From Sclerotinia nivalis (Eukaryota; Ascomycota; Leotiomycetes; Helotiales; Sclerotiniaceae), in the NCBI GenBank assembly GCA_029531795.1, contig JAPEIS010000016.1, positions 1,302,001 to 1,366,000 of the forward strand: a stretch of 64,000 bases of DNA, written 5' to 3'. The translations under genes were made by a program, and so were the position numbers. Positions 46,040 through 58,121 of this stretch are shown one piece after another. Below the pieces are notes generated by a model. The model saw only the letters and a program-made list of their open reading frames with translations, had not been told where the DNA came from and did no database searches. Position 1 is the stretch's first letter. Every line of letters starts with the position of its first letter.

Positions 46040-46916
46040 CCTATCCTACCTGACAGATGAGGATACTGCCAGTGGAAGGGTGGAATAGAGAGGGTTGTTT
46101 TATGATACCTGCATGCATGCGTTTGTTTGAATTTCAAGGAATGTTTTAATGTCGTGTAATGATAGTAATATGTTGTGCTGCATTAGGTTGAATAGAGTTG
46201 AATTGACTCGAATTGGGTCTTCGTGCCCAGAAATTCCTTTTCGGTCCTTCCTATACGGATGATAGTGAAGTCATGAATATTTGATTAAAAAAGTAGAGTA
46301 GTAGCGAATGGAAGGTGGGATGGATGACATGTGATTGTCTCATGAGGAATGATCAAACTACTACGCACCTACTTAACCACAACCAGGAACCTTCTCATGA
46401 ATTTTCAAACACTCCTTCAATCCATTAATGGAAAGAAAAATATTAAGAAAAATATTGCGAAAAGCACAAACTTACCCCCCTTAAGAAAGTCCAAAAACTT
46501 AACTTCTGATTCGAAATCTCCCGGTGAGTTTGCTTTTTGATTAAGCCTTGGTGATTTCTCGACTTCTATCGAGATATACGACCTACTAAACATTATCCCC
46601 AGCAAGGTAAGATTGAAAAATAATTTCCACTACAAAGGTTTGCACAAACGATCGAATAATATATGGCACAAGAAACAGATATGATTAGTAGATTCTACGA
46701 TATCTTCATTATATTTCTACTACGCAGGATATAAAGTCATCTCTACATCTGAGGACTTTGGTCTAACAACAAACCGCTTGAAAAGTCATCCTAAAAATGC
46801 CGAGCTAAAAGTATGCATCGTCCCATTCATAAATAGCAATTATTCACTGCTCATGCATTTCTTATCCCTCATCTCTGATCATCATGACCCATCATATCTT
46901 GCTCTAAAATCATAAC
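46040..46916. other. Intergenic between amidohydrolase and ILV1
   Basis: Amidohydrolase promoter and ILV1 3' flank. No gene recognised; two overlapping 60-codon frames at 46349-46605 are unsupported. Confidence 0.4.
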
Positions 46917-48672
46917 CTAAGATCTCAAAAACGTCTTAAAAACCTCAGACTCTGTACAATCCGTCCAAGGATATCCAATCTCCTGCAAAAACCTTTCCAG
47001 ATCTTTAACCTCATCATCAGGACATACAATACCCGTTAAGACCTTCCCAATATCACTTCCCGCATTACGGTATTGAAAAAGACTGATATTATATCTCGGT
47101 CTCAATGTTGTGAGGAATTTCTCGAGTGCACTCGGTCTTTCGGGGAAATTGAACATGTAGAGTCGTTCGTTTGGTACTCCTGAGCGACCACCAACTAGGT
47201 AGCGAATGTGGGATTTGGCAAGTTCATCTCCCGAGAGATCAGTGGGGCTCATTCCGCCGGAAGAGATGCGGGAAAGGAGAGATTGGAGCTCCTCATCTCT
47301 TTGAGACGCTGGTGAGGTGAGGGAAATACCAATGAGTACATTGGCAACGGTATCTGTGGCATATCGATATGAAAATTCGGTGACGGCATGTGGCATAACG
47401 GCCTTAATGAGTTCAGAAAAAGCTCCAGGAGTTTCAGGAATGCTGACACTGAGAAGAGCTTCTTTACGTTCTCCAAGAGCGGCACGTTCAGCCACGAATC
47501 GAAGACGATCAAAATTCATATTTGCTCCAGAGGCGATGGCTACCAGGTTTCGGGATGTGTCTGGGGATGGATTGGCCGCAACGTATTTCTTAAGTCCTGC
47601 CAATGCAAGAGCTCCAGCTGGTTCGACAATGGATCGTGTGTCTTCGAAAACATCTTTGATAGCTGCGCAAGTTTCATCCGTGGTGACTTGAATAACATCA
47701 TCAATGACCTCTTGACATATTCTGAAAGTTTCCTCTCCCACATTCTTGACTGCCGCACCATCTGCAAATAATCCCACTTCCTTCAATGCCACTCGTTTTC
47801 CAGCTGCAAGTGATTGCACCATAGCATTCGCATCATAAGTCTCGACACCAATAATCTTCACATGCGGAGCAATGCGCTTGACATAAACACCAATGCCAGC
47901 GATCAACCCACCACCTCCCACACAACAGAAAATAGCCTCCAACTTATGAATATTCGTTTGTCTAAGAAGTTCCATACCAATGGTACCTTGTCCGGCAATA
48001 ACATAAGGATCATCAAACGGAGGAATATTCGTCAACCCATGCAATTTCTCCAACCTTCCACACTCCTCCTTCGCAGCATCGAAATCCTGTCCATGCAATA
48101 CCACCGAGCCTCCCAATCGCGTAACATTAAGATGTTTAATACTAGGCGTTCCTTCAGGCATCACAATCGTAGCAGGCATCTTGAGTTTCCGCGCCGAATA
48201 CGCAACACCCTGCGCATGATTCCCAGCCGAACAAGCAACCACACCTTTCCAGCTAATTTTAGGATCCAAATGTGCCATCTTATTATATGCGCCCCTCAAT
48301 TTGAAACTAAACACAGGTTGCAGGTCTTCTCGTTTTAATAATACGTTGCATTCTAATCGATTGCTCAGGTTGATAGCTGGGGTAAGGGGGGTCTCCTTGA
48401 CGACTTCGTAGACTCGAGAAGTGAGGATAAGTCGCAAATACTGTATTCAATTGATTAATGATGATTGTGATAACAAATTTGAGTTCACTTACATCAGGAT
48501 ATCCATTTGGTAGAATGAATTCTTGCGGTACGACGCTCCTAACTTTCGATTTGGGACTTTCGCATGGCGGGGATGGATTGGTTGTGTATTCTGTCAAAGA
48601 AAAGGAATTAAGACTGGGAGTTCGAGGACGAGATGAGGAAGTCTCTCCATTTGTTACTACACCGTTCTCCAT
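46917..48672 (-). CDS. ILV1: Threonine dehydratase (threonine deaminase)
   Basis: Exons 48672-48493 and 48440-46917; 1704 nt, 567 residues. The fold-type II PLP domain has the Schiff-base lysine in [11 protein letters not shown] (about residue 107), the [14 protein letters not shown] phosphate-side loop, and the glycine loop [11 protein letters not shown]. Two C-terminal ACT-like regulatory domains follow, starting near [17 protein letters not shown] and [17 protein letters not shown], as in biosynthetic, isoleucine-inhibited enzymes. Reaction: L-threonine to 2-oxobutanoate and ammonia, the first step of isoleucine synthesis, in mitochondria. The N-terminal 60 residues are Ser/Thr/Pro-rich and could include the import signal but lack an obvious basic helix. 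A TGACTC site lies 65 bp upstream, compatible with CPC1/Gcn4 control. Divergent from RCF1. Confidence 0.95.
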
Positions 48673-48736
48673 ATCTCAAAACAGTGTATCTATTTTGCAA
48701 TTGAGTATTCGATATTTATAAAGATTTCATAGAGTC

Positions 48737-48742
48737 GAGTCA
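48737..48742 (-). promoter_or_regulatory. Possible CPC1/Gcn4-type site upstream of ILV1
   Basis: TGACTC on the minus strand, 65 bp before the ILV1 start codon, matches six of seven bases of TGACTCA. ILV1 is a known target of general amino-acid control in fungi. A single near-match in a 311-bp divergent promoter shared with RCF1 is weak evidence. Confidence 0.3.
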
Positions 48743-48983
48743 AAAAGTTTGGAATCGTTTCGTTTGCTTTGTTTCGCGAATTTCGATATCGGAGCTCCTT
48801 TCCAATGAAATTTTTGCAGGGATCTCGGAATGCCGAAGATATCATGACCTAGAATTTGATTCGATCGATTTTGGAGGGGCAAGCATTGAATAAAGCTTTG
48901 GACATCAACAAATTCACGAGATTCACCATCTGAGGTTCCTGATACTTTGGCATCGGCGAGGAAATAAATATCAATTAACAAAA

Positions 48984-49631
48984 ATGCCGAGCAATACTCC
49001 ATTACCGTCATCTTTCGATGGCGATACGTATGTGCCATTTTCATACAAAGCTTTGTTTATCCATAGCTAATGGATCGATAGTGATTTCTACGAAGAAAAT
49101 CGCTGGCAGAAACTAACCCGTCGTCTGAAGGAAGAACCTCTCATCCCCCTAGGTAATTCCACCCGCTCTTTCTTATTTCTCTACCTCCACCATAAACTTA
49201 CACAATCACCAGGCTGTATCCTCACGACCCTCGCCCTCGTCGGCGCAACCCGCTCCATCCGAGCCGGCGACCACAACCGAACCCAACGCATGTTCCGCGC
49301 ACGTATATACGCACAGGGATTCACACTATTAGCCATGGTTGCAGGATCCATGTACTGGGATTCAGATCGCAAGAAGCGCAAGGAGTTTGAGGGGGTATTG
49401 GCGGAGCAGAAAGCGAAAGAGAAGAATGAGGCGTGGATTAGAGAGTTGGAGGCGAGAGATGAGGAGGAGAAGGAAATGAAGAGGATGAGAGATGAGAGGA
49501 GGAGGGCTGAGGGGAGACCGGCAACTTCGGCTATGGTAGCGGATGCTGCAAGTGCGGCTGTGGAGGAGGGTGAAAAGATGAAAAATGGGATCGTGGATCA
49601 AATGAAGGGTATGGTGTGGGGGAAGAAGTGA
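48984..49631 (+). CDS. RCF1: Respiratory supercomplex factor 1 (HIG1 domain)
   Basis: Exons 48984-49027, 49082-49152 and 49213-49631; 534 nt, 177 residues. The first two exons are very short but encode the conserved MPSNTPLPSSFDGDTDF and RWQKLTRRLKEEPLIPLG. The HIG1 domain has two transmembrane hairpin segments (CILTTLALVGATRSIRAGD and YAQGFTLLAMVAGSMYW) and the Q-x3-R-x-R-x3-Q motif of Rcf1 (QRMFRARIYAQ). The C-terminal half is a charged coiled coil (LAEQKAKEKNEAWIRELEA). Known role: inner mitochondrial membrane protein that associates with complex IV and III-IV supercomplexes. Shares a 311-bp divergent promoter with ILV1, another mitochondrial protein. Confidence 0.95.
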
Positions 49632-49995
49632 GAGAAAGTCACGGTACTTGGGTACTAAAATCGGATGTATAAGGGGGAGTATAGCATTGAGATCTGGTGT
49701 TCGGCGTTAATTGGTGGTTATGGGAGATTGTGTAATATTCAGGGAAAAGGGAAATGTACAAACTCCATTCATTCATCAATATTGTGTTATAGGCTTGGGG
49801 ATGGGACAATCATACTGCAAAATTGTAATATTCTTCATATCCAAAGTATCTGGGTTGCAAGTTTAGTTTTTGTATGAAGATGCCAAAATCCCGCAAGAGT
49901 ATACCTCCCCAAAGCTTGATTTCCGCGCCATACATGCTGCATTTATCCCAAATCCATCAATGCCCAACTGTCTCCAAAACTCCGAGCTTATATCA
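49632..49995. other. Intergenic between convergent RCF1 and RTC5
   Basis: 3' flanks of two convergent genes. No other feature seen. Confidence 0.4.
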
Positions 49996-51920
49996 TCAAT
50001 TCATAGAACCTCCACTCCTGTTTCCCCCAATCAGCCCCGCCATTTCCAGCAACGCTCTATCAGCTTCAATATCACCCGACCCAAGATTAATTTTCCTCCT
50101 AGCCTCCGCTTCTCTTTCTTCCCAAGCCCACATCTCCTTTTGCTTTTGAGCTTCAGCATCACCTCCACATCCCCAAACTTCCAAACTTTCAATTTCGAAA
50201 CGATCTTGGAAGTCACTGCGTCTAGTTTCACTGTTATGAAATGCTCCTCCGCCAGACGTATAGTTGTGTGTAAAGACACCAAACTCAAATGATGAATCCA
50301 GATATAATGACACAGAGCCGAGATTCACATGAGCTGAGAGTCCAGCCGTTTGTTTGGCTTTGGGATGTGGACATCCAAAGGATAAACATGGATGGGCGGA
50401 TGGAGGTTTGGAAAATGCCACATAGTCCTTATTAATTACCGAGGCGTGGAAGACCTCATGAACAGGTTCGAGCTGGAAAAGAAGTGTGTCGGTGTCTCCA
50501 AAACACTCCTTGTGAGTTTGCTTCCAAGGCTGGGAAAGATAGACTCCAAAAACAACTCTTGATGATTTGCCACTGTTGGGAAATCTTTTGGGTGGTAATG
50601 TGTCTGCAAAATTTCTTTCCTGCCCACCAGTGGGAATATCTTCAATTCTGTTTCCAGCAACCAAGAGGATAGTTGGAGCACGCCAGTTGAACACTCTCGT
50701 TTCGAAGGAACCCATAGAAAACCCTGCATCACCACCAGAATAAAGTAGTCGGAGACGACGGAAAAGAGATTCTCCAGGAAGGAAAAAGGAGAGTTGTGAG
50801 AGGACGTTTAGATCCAAAATCTCACCTATTTGCGGAAGAAGAGGCTGATCTATTTCAGCATTTAAGGGTGTTAAAGGTGGCGCTTCGGAGGAATCTTTTC
50901 GCTTTGTAAAGTCAATGTTCTTGGAGAACAAAAAATGCTCAAAAAGAGGGTTGAAGCCATTAAAAATAAAAGGTAGGGAAATAGGTATCACAGTGTTGAA
51001 TTGATGTATTTTAACGCCGGGGAATTTTTCCACGTTTACAAAAGCTGCAAGAATGTTATCCGCTGTTTTCCGAAGACTTTCCAATTGTGAGCTGGCAAGT
51101 CTTTCCGTATGGTGAGCTAAACTTTCTTGAACTCCTAATGGTGCTACCAACAGGAGCAGCATAATCAATTTTTTGAGATTGTCGGATGGAATCGTGGCTT
51201 GAGCTATGGGAGGATCTCCGTGATGGAAAACATCAATGGCATCCAGCGATTCAAGTGCAGCTAAAGCAAGATCATCGTCATCTTCTTCATCATCATCATC
51301 ATCATCATTCGCAGCTGCATCGATAGCGAAACCCGTGGCATGATTTTTAACGACACCCTCTCCTTCTGATAGAGGAGAAGTTGTTCCCGTCTTATCATCT
51401 TCATTTTCGATCCCCGCACGAGATTCCCCTCTATCGTAGACAGCCAGACTCCGGAATAGTAGCTTCGTCCGATCCCTACTGCCCTTCTTCAACACCCTCT
51501 GATATCTTTCCGTCATTATTACCACCACCATAATCATTTGTTCGAACCCCAAAACTACAGGCGCATCCTGACCAAATGGGAATGCACCAAGGTAGGTTAC
51601 CATTTGATATATAATCGGGGATGCGCCCAAAATGTCCGGAATCTCTAGGAATCGCGCGATGGTATCTTCCTTAAAATATGCGACTCCATCTTGGTGATCT
51701 GCAAGACTCTTAAAGACATCTTGGAATGAAAACAATTCGAGGGGTGTAAAGCATCGTTTTGCGAATTTCCGAGCCTGTCTGGAAATTATTATAAGTTCTC
51801 AAAGAAAGTGGTTCGAGATTCAAGAGGGCAGTTCCCATGGATCGTAAAACTTACCAGCTCATGACTCAGTTGCTCTGTTGTAACATGTTTATCGCTTGTA
51901 CCAGATTGAGTTTGTCCCAT
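49996..51920 (-). CDS. RTC5: TLD-domain protein Rtc5 (restriction of telomere capping 5)
   Basis: Exons 51920-51855 and 51774-49996; 1845 nt, 614 residues. Exon 1 encodes MGQTQSGTS, a fitting N-myristoylation signal (Gly2, Ser6), which the larger open frame alone would miss. The acceptor at 51775 restores LARKFAKRCFTPLELFSFQDVF, conserved in Rtc5. The C-terminal half is the TLD domain: SLFRRLRLLYSGGDAGFSMGSFETRVFNWRAPTILLVAG, then FGVYLSQPWK, and ending with the typical GSVSLYLDSSFEFGVFTH and FEIESLEVWGCGG. Residues about 145-165 are a poly-Asp/Glu insert (DDDDDDEEDDDD), encoded by a cat-repeat. In yeast, Rtc5 is myristoylated and acts at the vacuole on V-ATPase assembly; that function is inferred here from family. 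Confidence 0.93.
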
Positions 51921-52587
51921 GTTTATTTCTGTTTCGAATACATTGCATCAACTGTTATTATAAGTCTAGCATGACAATAAGAAGTTCAACACGGAGGGGG
52001 GGGAACATTGTATGACGGAGTGCTTACGTAATGATTATGCGATTTATTGGCCGGTGAAAGCGAGCTTCTTTATTCCGCGCAAAATTGTTCTCCAGGCGGG
52101 GAGCTCACCGGGAGCATCTGTTTTCCCGGCGAGCTTTTTGGTCCGCTTTCCTTGCCCTCAGTGATTTAAGAACTTTTCACGACTCAGATGCTTGATTGAG
52201 TCTTACAAGTGTTTGAATCAAACTGGAGGATATATGTGTCATGTGCAATAATAGGTAGGAGGTCGAAAGATGAGATAGCTTCATGCTCGTTACTACTGTA
52301 AAGATGTTTACAGTACTTCCAGTGGCAGCTTAGTTCTCACATGCAGTTGTTCCACAAGGATGAATCCAACGTGGTTGTCTTCGCATTAAATCCTAATTCT
52401 CAGCAGCATAGCTGAAACTCGGGTTGTCGGTGACAACGTGAGGAATGAGGCGCCTGCAAGGTTTTGGGAGGCATTCCTTGGTATCCAGCTAGAGTTAAGA
52501 TGATTCTCAGCGACATGCATGTTTGATGCATTCAAGTTTGTTGCTTCATTGTTCTCTTCATTGATACGCTGGTATTATTTTGACAGG
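51921..52587. other. Intergenic between RTC5 and the HET gene
   Basis: RTC5 promoter and the 5' flank of the HET-domain gene, which are divergent. No specific site recognised. Confidence 0.4.
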
Positions 52588-54736
52588 ATGTCGTCTTATC
52601 AATACACCCCTATCAATTCTCATGAACTTCAAATCCGAGTGTTACATATCCTTCCAAGAAGCCATAGAGCTACCCGTTACACATCACAATTGGACGGATT
52701 GTGCGAGCAAGGAGATTCAGGTAATTGTCAAGATGTATCGAGAGGTGCACATTAATTCACATCATCAAGTACTTTTAGTTACTAAAATAACCGTAGTGTC
52801 TTGCACTTTACATGTGGTATCTTTAAAAGATATTCCAGAGTACCATGCCCTGTCTTACTGCTGGGGAGACACTGATCTCCCACGAGCAAAAATTCTGCTC
52901 GATGAGACGGAAATCGAAGTTACCACTAGTTTGGAACAGGCTTTAAGGACATTTCGCCATGAGTCAGTACCAATGATCTTCTGGGCAGATGCGATATGTA
53001 TCAATCAAGATGACCCAGACGAGAAGGCAGAGCAAATTAAATTGATGAGAGATATCTACACTTATGCGAGTTTCGTAGATGTCTTCCTGGGCGATGGAAC
53101 TGCCAAGACCGACGAGGCCATGGATTCGACTCTAACTATAGGACAGGCTGCGTTTGATGCAGGAATATTTTCTGTTACCGTAGATAGTATGAGAGATTGT
53201 GAATTTTATATCCGAGGAGACCATGAAGGTTACGGTTTCAACCGCCCGAAACTGGACGATCCGCTCGCGGATGTGAAGCGATCATTGTATCAACTTGCTA
53301 TGGATATTGGCTTCAACTTTCCATACGTTGGTTGGTATGAGATTGGGAATCGAGACTATTGGAACCGGCTTTGGATCATGCAAGAGTTTTGTCTTGGCAA
53401 AGAGTTGTTGATAACGTGTGGTGAAAAGACTATACCCTTTCATCCATGGTTTGAGGCGGCTTGGATTTTCTTGGCCATGCAATCAACTATGGTCGTCAAC
53501 ACTTACGGACTACATAAATCAGCTAATGATCCCGTTGTGGGATCGACTTTACGTGAAATCGCTAGATGCTTGAGTGTAGCACCTCCTAACCTGGGTCGTC
53601 TTTTGGGAACCAGAAAACAGCATCAAAAGTCTGGCGGATCGACTCTTGCTAGACTTCTAGAGAGAGGCTGTATTCAAGCATCTAAAGATTTGGTAAGGAA
53701 AGCAAAGTATCCACGAGATCGGATTTATGGGTTGTTGGGAATGGCTTCGGATGCCTCATTGTTGAATATACAACCCACTTATACCAATGTTGACTCGGAT
53801 GATGAAACAGTGCAGATATTTACATCTGTTTCACGAATTCTTCTGGAACATGGTAATGTTGATATTTTGGCATGGTGTCAACAACCAAAGAGTCTGGCCG
53901 GCCTTCCTAGTTGGGTTCCAGACTTCACTTCTACTCTCTTAGAACCATCTTGTGAAACCAAAAGGGCTGCTCTCTTTTCCGCTTCAGGGCAGTCTTCACT
54001 TGATGTTGTACCAGATATGGCAGAAGTGGATTCGAGGGTTCTCGGGTTAAGAGGTGCGAGATTCGACACCGTCATGGCTCATGGCAGTCTATTTACTGTC
54101 GACAATAGGCAGGGTATTGTGTCTAGGACTACCGAAGAATACTTAAAAACCCACGCAAATATGACCCGATACTTTGACGAAATAACACATTTCTGCGAGC
54201 AAGGTCAAACGATAAATGCGAAGAGTGCAATCCCCATATCACAGCATGATATAAGATGGTTCGGAGCACATTGGCGCATACCATGCGCAGACCAAACCGA
54301 CAATAACACCTTTCGGACACGCGCCACGGATGTTTCGCTAATGGGCTACAACGACCATCGAAGAAGTATCGAATTATACTCAGACAATGCCAGAAGCGTC
54401 ACCGATCAACATCTTACCGAAGAAGAATTTGAAGCAAATACCGCGGAGCATATAAGATGCATTCAGACGGCAGCATATGCTTCGTACAAAAATGCGATGG
54501 CTTATCAGCAGAATAGAAGGCCATTTGTATCCACGCAAGGATACGTAGGACTTATTCCCGAGCATTCATTACCCGGAGATGTGATAATCATTATTTTTGG
54601 GGCGGTACAACCATTTGTTGTGCGTAGTGTTGGGGAGGATAAGTGGGGATTGATAGGGGAAGCTTACGTTCATGGGATTATGGATGGGGAATTTATGGAA
54701 AGCGATTTTCAGACGGAGGAGTTTGTTTTGTGTTGA
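52588..54736 (+). CDS. HET-domain protein
   Basis: Exons 52588-52720 and 52797-54736 give 690 residues. An uninterrupted frame starting at 52580 also exists but reads through the intron; splicing out 52721-52796 gives the standard HET N-terminus MSSYQYTPINSHELQIRVLHI and then CTLHVVSLKDIPEYHALSYCWGD. HET core motifs are EYHALSYCWGD, the WADAICINQDDPDEKAEQI block and MRDIYTYASFVDVFLG. The centre has RLWIMQEFCLGKELLITCG and DRIYGLLGMASD, and the end has QGYVGLIPEHSLPGDVIIIIFGA with VGEAYVHGIMDGE-like residues (IGEAYVHGIMDGEFM), all typical of this large family. Members can trigger vegetative-incompatibility cell death or act in innate-immunity-like reactions; most are uncharacterised. No NACHT, NLR or ankyrin partner domain is fused, and no partner gene sits beside it. 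Confidence 0.92.
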
Positions 54737-56678
54737 TTTATTTTAAAAGATTTATTTTTCATAATGCATTTTTATGTTTGCTGGTATGCATGCAGTATTT
54801 ACAACAATTATGCTTCAACTATCTGATTTTGGAAATGTACGAAATATAAGGAGCCTTTATTGAGGCCTTCATTCCCTGATGAATCGACGATCCAAAAAGT
54901 GAACAGGGCATCAATAATGGCATGGAACAAGATCAACGATATTCATATAGTAGAGAAGGAAACCATCTATGTTATACCCCATCTGCTCATTACCAAAAAG
55001 CGACATGCGCCCACTCGATCCCGCCTCTTCACATACTGCAGCCTACCCAAAGTCCCGGTATCCTATCCTATCCTTGCTTCAAAGCCACCCATTCCTCTCT
55101 CACCCCATCCTCCCAAGACTTGCGTCACCAGGTTGGAGCAGTATCCGTACCAAGATACCGGTAAATAATCAAACCTCCCTTACAATTCCTATACCTATCC
55201 ATCCCATAGTGCTCACTCCATCTCCAGACTCTTGGACCCGCAAGATGTACAGGGAAATCTAACCGTAACCGTCACGTACAATTTACACAACTTATAACAA
55301 CATAAAAATCCCGTCGATCTCTCCCAGCCACTAATCACGCCACAGGTCGACTTTCTTCCTTCCTTCCTTCCTTCATCATCGGCAGCTTACTCATATAAAT
55401 GTTCTGGTAGAACCAGGCGTTGAAATGATCGTTGACCCAGAATTCCCCAAAGTTCGAATTCTACGCTCATTATTTATTCCACAACACATCTCATCTCATC
55501 TCATCTCATACTCATCTTATACTCAACCCCCAAAATTTCACTCGCTCCAATGTAGATCACCAATAGCCCGCCCGCGCAATATTCCAGAATCATCAAATCT
55601 CACTTTACACTCAAACCCAAAACCAAAATCCACACCTCCTCCAACACACCCACCTACACCTAACTAATCTTACCCGGGACTCCCCGCCGCGTCCCGTCCC
55701 GTCTACCCCTAACCCACCAAGCCAAGATCTACAATTCCACACCTAGCCAAGCCAAGATCTACAATTCCACACCTAGCCGAGCCGAGCTGAAACCTTCCTC
55801 CCTGAGTCCCACCCCCCACTCTCTTCAAATTCCTTAAATACCAATCTCCAAATCTCTCGAGCTCCTACACATTCAAAACTCCACACGTAACACATGCATC
55901 TATATAGCCATACTGGCAGAAAGTTATCTAGGTATACGTATACAATTCCGAAGTTAATTCATAGTATATTATAAAGAGTTTCGGAGTTGTTACTCGAGTA
56001 ATTTCTATTAAATTTCTATTTAAATTTCTGGCCGCACGAGTAAGAGTAACCCTATTCACGAACTCACAACTATAATTAAAACTACAAATGTATCCTCCGC
56101 AGATTAAGCACTCGGTGGATACAACTTACAAGCGGTAGTCAAACCGTCCCGTCCCGTCCCGTCCCGTACGCTTGTTTTGAACCATGAACCTGGACTCGAT
56201 ATGAACCGTGCTATTTACGTGAAATGGGACTTCGTTTCGTGATAGATACTTGAAAGGAAACTTTGGATGGTTATTAATACGGTATTGTATATCGGGTTGG
56301 AAAGATAAATAAATAGATAGATAGATAATGGCAGGTGGGTGCTCGATGTATAGTGAAGTTTGAGTTGAGTTGTATTTATTATATTGATAAAGGATTAATC
56401 ATATAAATAAGATTAACTAACTATAGCTAGTCAAATAGAGGGTTTTAATAATGAAACAGAAAGATAGATTGATGATAGAAAAATATAATTATTCGATTGC
56501 CCGTTCGGGAATTCCTATCTATATATATCTTAGGTATCCGTGATCCATGCTATATATGTTCGTAGAGACCTAATACACAAACCATTAGACGCCGCAACGC
56601 TGCGTATTATCGAATAACCATGCAAGGCCCTCCCTCGGTCCCCTATACCCATCTCCTCATCCCTATGCATCTCCCCTC
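54737..56678. other. Intergenic with 30-bp tandem repeat and (CCCGT)n
   Basis: About 1.9 kb without a gene. It holds a perfect 30-bp duplication (55717-55746 and 55747-55776, unit starting ccaagccaagatc), an ATCTC-type run at 55485-55510, a ttcc run at 55352-55376 and a (CCCGT)n microsatellite at 56144-56167. Several 80-100 codon frames at 54860-55670 are Pro/Ser/His low-complexity and not credible. Confidence 0.6.
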
Positions 56679-58121
56679 CTACCCATACGTAACATGAACC
56701 TCCGTCGTCTCCTTAATACCATACCTCCATGCATCTCTCAATATACTCTCATCACTTCCATTATCCAAGCCGGCTGCACCCCTCTCAATATCACCTTGCG
56801 CGTTATTTTGTGAATTCGAGGTTCCCTCACCCCTTTCATTCGCAGCAAATTCGTCGCGGCGCATAGAACTTAATGCGTACCCGTGGCCTGCTTTACTTCC
56901 GCTTCTGTTGGGATATGGACCGCTAGACTCGTCCGATTGTTTTGCTTGGCCGCGGAGTCGCTTGTAGAGGGGTCGAAGCACGGGAATACAGGCGCAGACT
57001 ATGGCGACTAGAAGTTCGCTGGAGCTCCAGAGGGTGAGTGGTACTGTGCCGTCTGTGGAGATGGAGTTAGTTTTATTCCTTTGGAACGCTTTGAATTCTT
57101 CAATGAGGATTGCTTGAAAAACTTACAAGTAAAATCTGACCGAGACGCTAGCCCTCCAAGCTCAATGGCTCGCACAATACCACAAATTCCTGCACTAAAA
57201 CAAATTTCTATCAGCATCAATCCAAGAGACTTCCGCCGCCCCCGTGGCAAAAAAAAAACTTACAAAACACCCAAAGTAAGACCAAACGAAATAGTCAACC
57301 TCTCCTTCCGTCTAATCCGAACCCCAGCCAAGAAATACCACGGGAAAAGTGCCAAGACAAAATCCATCATAGCCGTATAACCTCCTGAGAAAATTGCATT
57401 CGTCGTGAAATCGAAATTGACTGTATGAGGTATGGACGGGTCAAACATTGCCGCAATCGGTGAGCACTGGAAGAATTCTAGAGTGGCGCAGAGGATGCAT
57501 ACAACAAAGGTACTGGCGATACAAACCCAGAGGAAAACTTTATGCCAAGGAACAACGACGAGACGGAGAAGGAAGACCGCTACGGAGGACTTGCTGGTGG
57601 CGACTGCGATGATGTTGCAAGTTTGGCCAGCGACTTCCATCTTATTGGACAAGACGAAACTAGAACAAATAAGATTCAGTACGTACTCTTCAAAACAGTT
57701 ACTCAACGCAAAGATAAGTTGGACTTGTATGAGGAAATGAAGAAAATTCTGAATTGGGATATTGAACCGAGAAGTTCAACGTCAAGGTTTGTAGATTGAA
57801 AGAATCAATAATACTCACTGAGCCTGCGTGATATCCAAAAAATGAGATCCCAATCCATAGACGGCCGCTACAGTACAAAAGGAGGTGTATCCTATGAACA
57901 ATAACTGTATAAGAATGGTCTCATTAGCATTAGATTCAAGAGAACGTAGGTTGGCGCTTGTTACTCACAATACTGGCCACAATAAGCCAATCGTCATAAC
58001 CTGTGGCTTGAACGATATAATATCGAGTGTACATCCGTAGTCCTACAAATACTGCTGCAGCGAATGTCTCAATCCATATCACCAAGATAATGGTAGGTCC
58101 CAGAGCTGTCAAATGACCCAT
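56679..58121 (-). CDS. Rhodopsin-like seven-helix membrane protein (Pth11/SAT20-like)
   Basis: Exons 58121-57969, 57904-57819, 57659-57264, 57194-57127 and 57052-56679; 1077 nt, 358 residues. Exon 2 to 3 crosses a 159-nt intron; using the TAG acceptor at 57660-57662 keeps frame, whereas an exon placed around 57670-57750 hits a stop. Helices: IILVIWIETFAAAVFVGLRM, YDDWLIVASI (the ..DD motif of the family), a helix around FVLSNKMEVAGQTCNIIAVA with TSKSSVAVFLLRL, HKVFLWVCIASTFVVCILCA, GGYTAMMDFVLALFPWYFL, ISFGLTLGVLFAGICGIVRAIEL, and LWSSSELLVAIVCACIPVLRPL. CxxxEFFQCSP is the usual conserved Cys-containing loop. Fungal homologues form a large family related to the Pth11 receptor; many are annotated only as integral membrane proteins. 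The tail is hydrophilic. Role (surface sensing) is inference. Confidence 0.88.

Noticed and set aside
54860..55667. Several 80-100 codon Pro/Ser-rich frames
   Set aside because: Low-complexity DNA, mutually overlapping frames, no motif.
57670..57760. An extra exon (VQLIFALSNCFEE) in the seven-helix gene
   Set aside because: The only nearby acceptor puts it in a frame with a stop; skipping it gives a continuous frame with a single intron.
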